From NCBI RefSeq assembly GCF_032075065.1, contig NZ_DAMAZC010000099.1:1-15186 (forward strand): a stretch of 15,186 bases of DNA, written 5' to 3'. Positions 1 through 5,310 of this stretch are shown here, in pieces. This stretch comes from Atlantibacter sp032075065 (lineage in GTDB: Bacteria; Pseudomonadota; Gammaproteobacteria; Enterobacterales; Enterobacteriaceae). The position numbers and the translations under genes are program-made. The notes under the pieces are model-generated. The model saw only the letters and a program-made list of their open reading frames with translations, searched no databases and was not told the DNA's origin. Every line of letters begins with the position of its first letter. Positions within the stretch are counted from its first letter, which is position 1.

Positions 1-338
1 GCCATCAGGCGCTCGGCCAGCGTTTCAGCCGGAACCTGTAAATAGATCACCGCGCCGTGATTGCGCATAAACATCCGGTTAGCCTCGGCCAGCACCATAC
101 CGCCGCCGGTGGCGATCACCGTAGCGGGCTGGGTTACCGCCTGTAGCGCCTGGCTTTCCCTGACGCGAAATCCCGGCCATCCTTCCTGTTCGACAATTTC
201 CGCCACCGTCGCCCCGCTTTGCTCTAACAGCCAGCGGTCGTTATCGACAAAATGAAACCCCAGCGATGCCGCTAAACCCTGACCCACGGTTGTTTTGCCG
301 CATCCGCGCGGCCCGACCAGAAAAAGGGGTTGAGTCAT
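1..338 (-). CDS. aroL: Shikimate kinase II, partial (3' end beyond the window)
   Basis: This is the N-terminal 112 residues of shikimate kinase, which phosphorylates shikimate with ATP in the cytoplasm on the way to chorismate. The protein opens MTQPLFLVGPRGCGKTTVG; the Walker A loop GPRGCGKT is at residues 9-16, the shikimate-contacting VDND at 31-34, and the GGG glycine triplet follows at about residues 80-82. All match AroL rather than AroK in flavour (E. coli AroL begins MTQPLFLIGPRGCGKTTVG). The ATG at 338 is preceded by GAGGA about ten bases upstream. The reading frame is open to the left edge, so roughly the last third of the usual ~174 residues is missing. TrpR- and TyrR-like operators lie just upstream, as expected for aroL. 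What is inferred is only that the missing part is intact. Confidence 0.96.
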   Translation of the reverse strand, partial: MTQPLFLVGPRGCGKTTVGQGLAASLGFHFVDNDRWLLEQSGATVAEIVEQEGWPGFRVRESQALQAVTQPATVIATGGGMVLAEANRMFMRNHGAVIYLQVPAETLAERLM

Positions 339-398
339 GAAAGGACAGTCCTCAGCATCTCAGCCGTTGAGATGACGTTATTTTCGTTAAGAATAGTT

Positions 399-404
399 AT
401 CATA
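399..404 (-). promoter_or_regulatory. Probable aroL -10 element
   Basis: On the minus strand this reads TATGAT, a 5/6 match to the sigma-70 -10, about 60 bases upstream of the aroL ATG. No strong -35 is seen at 16-18 bases, which fits an activated or repressed promoter. It abuts the TrpR-like operator. Confidence 0.45.
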
Positions 405-419
405 CCAGCAAGCTAGTAC
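402..419. promoter_or_regulatory. TrpR operator-like palindrome upstream of aroL
   Basis: The 18 bases ATACCAGCAAGCTAGTAC match the palindromic TrpR consensus GTACTAGTTAACTAGTAC at 13 positions, including an intact CTAGTAC half. It overlaps the proposed -10 of aroL, a place where a repressor would block RNA polymerase. E. coli aroL is known to be co-regulated by TrpR and TyrR, so the assignment rests on both the sequence and the known family regulation. Confidence 0.7.
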
Positions 420-429
420 ACAAGATAGG

Positions 430-447
430 TGTAAAAATATAGTTACA
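430..447. promoter_or_regulatory. TyrR box upstream of aroL
   Basis: TGTAAA-N6-GTTACA fits the TyrR box consensus TGTAAA-N6-TTTACA at 11 of 12 defined bases. It lies just upstream of the aroL core promoter, next to the TrpR-like operator, as expected for tyrosine-dependent repression of shikimate kinase II. Confidence 0.75.
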
Positions 448-618
448 AAAATGAATTATAGAAATCTTTTCCGCTGCCAGGCCCGATAGAATCAGGCTGA
501 CGCATGTAAACAATTTCTACCACTGAAAGGTGCGCCCACCTTACTTGAATCTGACTATCAATTACAAGCCCTGATACGCAATCTGGATCCCCGTTTTATC
601 AGCCCGGCCTGTTTTGCA

Positions 619-652
619 GATTTATCCCGTAACGCGATCGGGGGGATAAATC
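619..652. repeat. 10-bp perfect inverted repeat upstream of the DUF2076 gene
   Basis: GATTTATCCC at 619-628 is exactly repeated in inverse orientation at 643-652, with a 14-base spacer. It lies 45-78 bases upstream of the 697 start codon, so it could be a dimer-binding operator or a hairpin in the leader. No T-run follows on either strand, so an intrinsic terminator is unlikely. The rest of the 357-base gap between aroL and this gene holds only the aroL control region; I see no other gene. Confidence 0.5.
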
Positions 653-696
653 AGGATTATAGTTATTACAGATGCATAATGACGGAGATATGAATC

Positions 697-1434
697 ATGC
701 AATCCGAAGAGCAACGCCTGATCGATGGACTCTTTAGCCGTCTGCAACAGGCAGAAAGCCAGAGCGCGCCGCGCGACGCAGAAGCCGAGGCGCGTATTGT
801 TAGCCATATCCAGCAACAGCCGCAAGCGCCCTATTACATGGCGCAAACTATCCTGATCCAGGAGGCCGCCATCAAACAGCTCAACCAACGCTTGCAGGCG
901 CTGGAGGGGCAACTGGCGCAGCGCGAGCATGAAGCGGCGCAAAAACAGAGCAGCGGCGGCTTTCTGGCCGGATTGTTCGGCGGCGGCGACCACCCGCCTG
1001 CGCGTCCGGTAGACAGGCCAATTCCGGGTGTCGAGCAATACGCCCGCGCCGCGCCGGGCCAGTACAATGCCCCACCGGCAGGCGCACAGGGCTATGGCGC
1101 GCCGCGAGGCCAGGGCTTTATGGGCGGCGCGCTGCAAACGGCGGTAGGCGTAGCGGGTGGCGTGATTATGGCCAATATGCTCACCAGCATGTTCAGCCAC
1201 AGCCAGCCGGAAGAGATCGTGAATATCATTGACGATCCCACCCAGCCGACGGATAGCGGCGCGATCAATGCGGTGGAAGATTATAACCAGGCTGACGACA
1301 GCCAGTTCCTGAATCAGGACGCCGGTCTGCCGCAGGACAACGTCAACGATTACGCCACCAATGACGATGCCGATTTTGGCGCCGGTGACGACTTCGGCAA
1401 CGATTTCGGCGGAGACGACGATAGCTGGACTTAA
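697..1434 (+). CDS. DUF2076 domain-containing protein
   Basis: A 245-residue protein of the DUF2076 family, whose function is not established. It begins with a conserved alpha-helical segment (MQSEEQRLIDGLFSRLQ, then a probable coiled coil at about residues 45-85). A Gly/Pro/Ala-rich low-complexity middle follows (about 86-140), then a short hydrophobic stretch at about 144-166, and a strongly acidic Asp/Asn/Gly-rich tail from about 179 to the end. There is no clear signal peptide. The ATG is preceded by ACGGAGA at 7-8 bases. The stop overlaps the stop of the convergent yaiI in TTAA. E. coli has no gene here between aroL and yaiI, so this is an accessory insertion relative to that map. The hydrophobic segment suggests membrane association, which is inference only. 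Confidence 0.85.
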   Translation: MQSEEQRLIDGLFSRLQQAESQSAPRDAEAEARIVSHIQQQPQAPYYMAQTILIQEAAIKQLNQRLQALEGQLAQREHEAAQKQSSGGFLAGLFGGGDHPPARPVDRPIPGVEQYARAAPGQYNAPPAGAQGYGAPRGQGFMGGALQTAVGVAGGVIMANMLTSMFSHSQPEEIVNIIDDPTQPTDSGAINAVEDYNQADDSQFLNQDAGLPQDNVNDYATNDDADFGAGDDFGNDFGGDDDSWT

Positions 1435-1886
1435 GCGTTACGGGCGCGGGCCAGCAGCCATTTGTCCAGCTCGGCGGCGAACTGCTGCCGATCGCGCGGG
1501 CTGAGCGTAGACGGCCCGCCGGTCTGTACGCCGCTGGCGCGCAGCGTCTCCATAAAATCGCGCATGGTTAAGCGCTCGCGAATGGTGGCTTCGGTGTAAC
1601 GCTCGCCACGCGGGTTTAACGCATGCGCGCCTTTGGCAATCACTTCCGCCGCCAGCGGAATATCGGCGGTGATCACCAAATCGCCCGGCTGGCAGTGGCG
1701 CACGATTTCGTTATCCGCTACGTCAAAGCCCGCTTCTACCCGCCAGGCGCGGACAAATTTCGAAGGCGGCACGCGCAGATTCTGGTTCGCTACCATCGTT
1801 ACCATCACCTGGCAGCGATCCGCCGCGCGCCACAGCACTTCTTTGATCACGTTCGGACACGCATCGGCATCTACCCATATCGACAT
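1431..1886 (-). CDS. yaiI: UPF0178/DUF188 family protein YaiI
   Basis: A 151-residue protein matching YaiI of E. coli (about 152 residues). It starts MSIWVDADACPNVIKEVLWRAADR, the hallmark opening of the family with DADACP near the N terminus. Later conserved motifs are DNEIVRHCQPGDLVITADIPLA (about 59-80) and NPRGERY. The conserved acidic residues and distant PIN-like look of the family suggest a nuclease fold, but no function has been proven. TGGAG lies six bases before the ATG. It is transcribed toward the DUF2076 gene, with a four-base stop overlap, and away from proC. Nothing in the context ties it to either neighbour. Confidence 0.93.
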   Translation of the reverse strand: MSIWVDADACPNVIKEVLWRAADRCQVMVTMVANQNLRVPPSKFVRAWRVEAGFDVADNEIVRHCQPGDLVITADIPLAAEVIAKGAHALNPRGERYTEATIRERLTMRDFMETLRASGVQTGGPSTLSPRDRQQFAAELDKWLLARARNA

Positions 1887-1966
1887 ACTGACTCCAGATC
1901 CGCCTGCGGCGTAAGAGTAAAAACGCGGATTCTACCCGCTTTGCCAAAAAGTAGGGGGATTTTTAA

Positions 1967-1985
1967 CGGCGGTATCAAGCCGCCG
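1967..1985. repeat. Short GC hairpin in the yaiI-proC gap
   Basis: CGGCGG at 1967-1972 pairs with CCGCCG at 1980-1985 across a seven-base loop. It sits about 75 bases upstream of the proC start in the divergent promoter region. No T-run follows on the plus strand. It may be part of the proC leader; the role is unknown. Confidence 0.3.
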
Positions 1986-2060
1986 ACATAGCGAAAACCG
2001 TAAAAGGCGCGTTAAGCTAGAGCTATGCAAAACGCAAAATAACCATGATGGAGGGATGAA

Positions 2061-2870
2061 ATGGATAAGAAGATCGGTTTTATTGGCTGCGGAAATATGG
2101 GGAAAGCCATTCTCGGCGGCCTGATCGCCAGCGGCGACGTACCCGCCAGCAATATCTGGGTCTATACCCCTTCAGCCGATAATGTCGCCGCCTTGCAGAG
2201 CGAATACGGCATCAACGGCGCGCAAAGCGCCCAGGAAGTCGCCCAGGCGGCGGATATCGTGTTCGGCGCGGTGAAGCCCAATATCATGCTGAAAGTGATG
2301 GGCGAGATCGCCTCCAGCCTGAATAAAGATTCGCTGGTGGTGTCCATCGCCGCCGGGATCACGCTCGATCAGCTCGCCGTGGCACTGGGACATGACCGCA
2401 AAATTATCCGCGCCATGCCTAACACGCCGTCGCTGGTGAATGCCGGGATGACCTCTATCACCGCCAACGCGCTGGTGTCGCCGGAAGAAACCGACGCGGT
2501 GCTGGCGATGTTCCGCAGCTTCGGCCAGGCGGAAAACGTGCCGGAATATATGATCCACTCAGTGGTGGGCGTCAGCGGTTCGGCTCCGGCTTATGTGTTT
2601 ATGTTTATCGAAGCGATGGCGGATGCCGCCGTGCTGGGCGGCATGCCCCGTGCCCAGGCCTATAAGTTCGCCGCCCAGGCGGTGATGGGCTCCGCCAAAA
2701 TGGTGCTGGAAACCGGTAAACATCCGGGCGAGCTAAAGGACATGGTGTGCTCGCCGGGCGGCACCACCATTGAGGCGGTAAAAGTGCTGGAAGAAAAAGG
2801 CTTGCGCGCGGCGGTTATGGAAGCTATGGCGCAATGCATGGCCAAATCCGAGGCGCTGAGTAAGGGCTAA
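2061..2870 (+). CDS. proC: Pyrroline-5-carboxylate reductase
   Basis: This 269-residue cytoplasmic enzyme carries out the last step of proline synthesis, the NAD(P)H-dependent reduction of 1-pyrroline-5-carboxylate. The N-terminal Rossmann loop GFIGCGNMGKAILGG is at residues 6-20. The central MPNTPSLVNAGMT motif and the family signature with VSGSAPAYVFMFIEAMADA in the C-terminal dimerisation domain are intact. The length equals that of E. coli ProC. GGAGGG is placed six bases before the ATG, an excellent ribosome binding site. It is divergent from yaiI and convergent with dgcC. A 13-bp perfect stem follows the stop codon. Confidence 0.98.
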   Translation: MDKKIGFIGCGNMGKAILGGLIASGDVPASNIWVYTPSADNVAALQSEYGINGAQSAQEVAQAADIVFGAVKPNIMLKVMGEIASSLNKDSLVVSIAAGITLDQLAVALGHDRKIIRAMPNTPSLVNAGMTSITANALVSPEETDAVLAMFRSFGQAENVPEYMIHSVVGVSGSAPAYVFMFIEAMADAAVLGGMPRAQAYKFAAQAVMGSAKMVLETGKHPGELKDMVCSPGGTTIEAVKVLEEKGLRAAVMEAMAQCMAKSEALSKG

Positions 2871-2878
2871 TGCGCCGC

Positions 2879-2910
2879 GTCAGATGAGCGCGCGTTAGCG
2901 CTCATCTGAC
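2879..2910. terminator. Bidirectional 13-bp stem between proC and dgcC
   Basis: The 13 bases 2879-2891 pair perfectly with 2898-2910 around a six-base loop, just after the proC stop. The right arm contains the last codons and the TGA stop of the convergent dgcC. Neither side has a T-run, so it is not a textbook intrinsic terminator; it may act as a 3' mRNA barrier or a shared Rho-assisted end. Confidence 0.55.
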
Positions 2911-4011
2911 CGTATACACTTCGGTTCGGTTACGCCCGGCCTTCTTGGCCTGATACAACGCCATGTCGGCGGCTTTCAACCATTCCTGATAATCCTTCAT
3001 ATGGGTATTGAACGGCGCGATGCCGACACTGATCTGCACGTTTAGCAATGCGGCATTATCTATTCTCAGGTTCTGCAAACGCTCGTGGACGCGATCCATG
3101 GCGGCGACGGCGCTTTCCGGGGACGTACCGCTCATGATCACCGCAAACTCATCCCCGCCGAACCGGCCAATCACATCGCTGACCCGCAGCGTAAGCTGTA
3201 AATATTGAGTCACGGCAATGATCGCTTTGTCGCCGACATCATGCCCGTAGGTATCGTTGATTTGTTTAAAGTGGTCGATGTCGATCAGCAGCAGCGTAGA
3301 GGCGCGGCGGTAACGCAGCGCGTTTTCATATTCAATGCTCAACAGCTGCTCCCAGTGGCGGCGGTTATAGACGCCGGTCATCCCGTCGCGGGTGCTGATC
3401 AGCTGCAACCGCCGCTTATGCTCCGCCAGATTGACCGCGGTGCGATAGCAAACAAAACCGAACAGCGCCGGATAGATAATTAACGTTGGTAAACTGAGGA
3501 AAAACTGTAGCGGCGTGGTGGTGACGTTAAAAGGCGCATCGATTAACTGTATGGCCATCAGCGCCGTCATCATCTGCAACATCAGCCCGGCGGCAAAAAA
3601 GCGCACGCCGAATGCGCCGATATTGTTCATATTGACCATCATCGACAGCAGCAAACAGGGTAGCGCGTTACCACCCATAATCGCGATCCCGATGCCCGCC
3701 ATCAGGGTATCGATGATTAAGTTACGCCGCTCCGCCGTCATGGGATCCGACGCGCGTTCAGCGACTTGCAGCGCCAGATGCGGCCAGACAAAGGCATACA
3801 TCACCAGCGCCAGCCACCACCATCCCGGCAGCGCCTGGTCCACCAGCACGCCGGCAAACATGATGAAGCAGCAAAAATGGCCGACGGTGCGCGGTAGCCA
3901 GATACGACGCGCAAAGCGTAAACCGCTGCGATATTTATCGTCGTTAAGAGGCTTTTCGCGCGCCGAAATATCCCAGAGACGCCATTTGCTGAAGGTCTGT
4001 TCATCATTCAT
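2902..4011 (-). CDS. dgcC: Diguanylate cyclase DgcC (AdrA/YaiC), MASE2-GGDEF
   Basis: A 369-residue inner-membrane diguanylate cyclase that makes c-di-GMP from two GTP, in E. coli and Salmonella to activate cellulose synthase through BcsA. The N-terminal ~185 residues form a MASE2 membrane domain (RSGLRFARRIWLPRTVG, several hydrophobic helices, PLLFG-like loop). A GGDEF domain follows from about residue 205 (STRDGMTGVYNRRHWE). The catalytic motif is GRFGGDEFAVIM, and the RxxD inhibitory site (RVSD) stands five residues before GGDEF, so product inhibition should be intact. The C terminus ends GRNRTEVYTVR. It lies downstream of psiF on the same strand. A sigma-S-like -10 and CsgD-like boxes precede it, consistent with its known CsgD dependence. 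Confidence 0.97.
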   Translation of the reverse strand: MNDEQTFSKWRLWDISAREKPLNDDKYRSGLRFARRIWLPRTVGHFCCFIMFAGVLVDQALPGWWWLALVMYAFVWPHLALQVAERASDPMTAERRNLIIDTLMAGIGIAIMGGNALPCLLLSMMVNMNNIGAFGVRFFAAGLMLQMMTALMAIQLIDAPFNVTTTPLQFFLSLPTLIIYPALFGFVCYRTAVNLAEHKRRLQLISTRDGMTGVYNRRHWEQLLSIEYENALRYRRASTLLLIDIDHFKQINDTYGHDVGDKAIIAVTQYLQLTLRVSDVIGRFGGDEFAVIMSGTSPESAVAAMDRVHERLQNLRIDNAALLNVQISVGIAPFNTHMKDYQEWLKAADMALYQAKKAGRNRTEVYTVR

Positions 4012-4044
4012 TGGTATAGGAGATTAACTGGACGAATTTCCCAG

Positions 4045-4051
4045 AGTATAG
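4045..4051 (-). promoter_or_regulatory. Sigma-S-type -10 of dgcC
   Basis: On the minus strand this reads CTATACT, which is exactly the extended sigma-S -10 consensus. It predicts a start near 4038, about 27 bases before the dgcC ATG. No good -35 exists at the normal spacing, as is common for sigma-S promoters that rely on an activator. Confidence 0.65.
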
Positions 4052-4080
4052 AAACGGGTCAACGGCGCGGAGTATGAAAT

Positions 4081-4112
4081 TTAGGGTGAGACTTAAATCA
4101 AACTCACCCTAA
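4081..4112. promoter_or_regulatory. Inverted pair of CsgD-like boxes; also the stem after psiF
   Basis: TTAGGGTGAG at 4081-4090 is inverted exactly at 4103-4112. The minus-strand copy read as AGGGTGAGTTT matches the reported CsgD motif CGGGKGAGNKA at 9 of 11 positions. With a start near 4038 the boxes are centred around -48 and -70, suitable for an activator. The same repeat also forms a 10-bp stem eight bases past the psiF stop and could act as a weak terminator; only a short T stretch follows. Confidence 0.5.
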
Positions 4113-4119
4113 TGGATGA

Positions 4120-4440
4120 TTAGCTGGCCTTTTTCAGGCAGTCGCTCATAAAGGTTTTACGGGCATCGCCGGTAAGGGATTTATTCCCCGCTTCGGTATT
4201 ACAGCTTTTCATTTTCTGCTGCTGAGGCGTCAAACTTTTATCGCCCGGCGCAGACTGGCTATTCTTCAGGCAATTGCTCATATAGGATTTTCGCGCGTCG
4301 CCTTTCAGATCCTGCGATGTGGCCTGCTGGTTACAGGTGGTCATGCGCTGCTGTTGCGGCGTGAGCGTTCTTTCGGCGGCATGGACTGGAGAGCTGCTTA
4401 ACATTCCTGCCAGAAGCGTAAAAAGTAATGTTGATTTCAT
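4120..4440 (-). CDS. psiF: PsiF family phosphate-starvation-inducible protein
   Basis: A 106-residue exported protein equal in length to E. coli PsiF. The signal peptide is residues 1 to about 21 (MKSTLLFTLLAGMLSSSPVHA). Two PsiF repeats follow, about 23-60 and 69-106. Each opens TLTPQQQ(R/K)M or SLTPQQQKM and carries two cysteines spaced by an SLxGDARKxxMSxC-type segment. The molecular function is unknown. The frame is open 31 codons further upstream to 4533, but the signal peptide and homology place the start at 4440, with GGGATGG upstream. In E. coli it is the second gene of the phoA-psiF operon. Here phoA is missing, the preceding gene is iraP, and I see no convincing Pho box, so whether it still responds to phosphate is uncertain. 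Confidence 0.93.
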   Translation of the reverse strand: MKSTLLFTLLAGMLSSSPVHAAERTLTPQQQRMTTCNQQATSQDLKGDARKSYMSNCLKNSQSAPGDKSLTPQQQKMKSCNTEAGNKSLTGDARKTFMSDCLKKAS

Positions 4441-4646
4441 AGCACCATCCCAATTGAAATAAGGCGTTTTAAGCCTGGCCTGGCGCAGCAGAAAAACCAC
4501 TGGCGCATTCCAGGTTTGCCAACGGGATAACATTATTTTTTGTGTCTTTTTTTACACACCGTTCCAGGACAGCGCGTCGAAATAACTCTGGCTGTGCGCT
4601 TCTTACTCAGCAAAGCAATTACCATATAGCGCTAAAATTCCGCGTA

Positions 4647-4663
4647 ATTACCGAAACGGTAAT
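4647..4663. repeat. 7-bp inverted repeat upstream of psiF
   Basis: ATTACCG and CGGTAAT flank AAA. The 17-base dyad lies about 210 bases before psiF. It could be a regulator half-site pair or a small hairpin; no known operator matches it. Confidence 0.3.
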
Positions 4664-4706
4664 AGCGTTAAGCATATTTAAAATATAGAAATAGACGCAA
4701 TATAAG

Positions 4707-4745
4707 AGTCGGGAAATAAAATGCCTTTTTATTTATTTCCCGACT
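4707..4745 (-). terminator. 14-bp perfect stem downstream of iraP
   Basis: The 14 bases 4707-4720 pair perfectly with 4732-4745 around an 11-base loop, 87 bases after the iraP stop. The stem is GC-rich at its base (AGTCGGG) and AT-rich near the loop. On the minus strand it is followed by a moderately T-rich run without a clean U-tract. The likely role is to end or stabilise the iraP transcript. The strand is assigned from the gene context. Confidence 0.5.
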
Positions 4746-4832
4746 GTCTCATCGCATAAAGGTAATAAAGAGATCGGCGCAGCGAATAATTTCGCTTAAG
4801 TCTCTGGAATAACAGATACCTGGCTCTTAATC

Positions 4833-5093
4833 TCAAGTTCGGGGATGTTTCAGGAGCTTTTTCAGGTACTGCTGTAGGAGCTCCGAATCCTCTACAGAGA
4901 CCTCAGACTTTACGCGCGCACCGTCCATTGCTCCGTCGATGCTGTCAATAAGCGCCTGCTGTTCGCCCGGCTCCATACGACGCAGCAGCGCCGTGACAAC
5001 AATCTCCAACGCTTCAACCTGAGCCACTAACGCTTTTGACTCCTGCTCTTTATCAGCGAGGGTCACTAATAGTTCAGCAATTAAGTTTTTCAT
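4833..5093 (-). CDS. iraP: Anti-adaptor protein IraP
   Basis: An 86-residue cytoplasmic protein equal in length and pattern to E. coli IraP. IraP binds RssB and stops it delivering sigma-S to ClpXP, so sigma-S accumulates. The opening MKNLIAELLVTLADKEQESKALVAQVEALEIVVTALLRRM is a long amphipathic helix or coiled coil (about residues 1-45). The middle GEQQALIDSIDGAM and the C-terminal ELLQQYLKKLLKHPRT agree with the family. AAGGG precedes the ATG by about nine bases. In E. coli the gene is induced by phosphate limitation through ppGpp, and in Salmonella by PhoP; neither can be confirmed here. A Cra-like palindrome and a C-run/G-run leader hairpin lie upstream. Its neighbour psiF follows on the same strand. 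Confidence 0.95.
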   Translation of the reverse strand: MKNLIAELLVTLADKEQESKALVAQVEALEIVVTALLRRMEPGEQQALIDSIDGAMDGARVKSEVSVEDSELLQQYLKKLLKHPRT

Positions 5094-5131
5094 GAAGATT
5101 ATCCCTTTAAAAAGTCAAATGACGTTAACAT

Positions 5132-5157
5132 CCCCTCCCCATTTTTGATAGGGGGGG
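5132..5157. repeat. C4TC4 and G7 tracts in the iraP leader
   Basis: CCCCTCCCC at 5132-5140 faces GGGGGGG at 5151-5157 across ten bases, 39-64 bases upstream of the iraP ATG. In the mRNA a C7 tract could pair with the G-rich stretch. A run of seven identical bases is also prone to slippage. The role is unknown. Confidence 0.4.
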
Positions 5158-5174
5158 AAAGTAGTATTTTGCCG

Positions 5175-5180
5175 ATTTTA
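5175..5180 (-). promoter_or_regulatory. Candidate iraP -10
   Basis: The minus strand reads TAAAAT, a 5/6 match to the -10 consensus, placing a start near 5168 and a leader of about 75 bases. There is no strong -35. It is the best element I see, not a proven promoter. Confidence 0.3.
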
Positions 5181-5205
5181 TCGTATTTGTGTGAAACCGC
5201 GAATA

Positions 5206-5237
5206 ATATATTCAGCGAAACGTTTCACTGAATATAT
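5206..5237. promoter_or_regulatory. 32-nt palindrome with Cra-like core upstream of iraP
   Basis: Fifteen of sixteen symmetric positions match; the arms are ATATATTCAG and CTGAATATAT. The centre is GAAACGTTTC, and CGAAACGTTTCA matches the Cra (FruR) consensus TGAAACGTTTCA at 11 of 12 bases. The palindrome is centred about 54 bases upstream of the candidate iraP start and 73 bases past the end of the MFS gene. It may be a LacI/GalR-family operator for iraP, or a hairpin ending the MFS transcript, although no T-run follows. Confidence 0.5.
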
Positions 5238-5310
5238 ATGATTCCATACGGCGAATAAACGCTTTGCCAACGAAGAATAATAAAAATCACGCTGCAATGT
5301 ATATGATATA

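Larger units (their letters stand above)
4441..4832. other. 392-base iraP-psiF gap at the E. coli phoA site
   Basis: No gene is seen on either strand. In E. coli this interval holds the ~1.4-kb phoA. I find no piece of phoA coding sequence. The gap is AT-rich and contains a 14-bp stem (4707-4745), a 7-bp stem (ATTACCG/CGGTAAT, 4647-4663), and AT-rich promoter-like sequence around 4670-4700 on the minus strand, which could serve psiF. Confidence 0.6.

Noticed and set aside
505..522. A second TyrR box near aroL
   Set aside because: Only the TGTAAA half fits; the other half matches three of six bases, too weak to list, although E. coli aroL has more than one TyrR box.
622..1200. A 192-residue minus-strand frame opposite the DUF2076 gene
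   Set aside because: It is Arg/Ala/Leu-rich, has no recognisable motif, and lies opposite a gene with its own ribosome site and family match.
4441..4533. A 31-residue N-terminal extension of PsiF
   Set aside because: The extension precedes a complete signal peptide that starts at 4440, and E. coli PsiF has the shorter 106-residue form.
4534..4832. A Pho box or phoA remnant before psiF
   Set aside because: Only isolated CTGT-like half-sites are seen with wrong spacing, and no frame resembles alkaline phosphatase.
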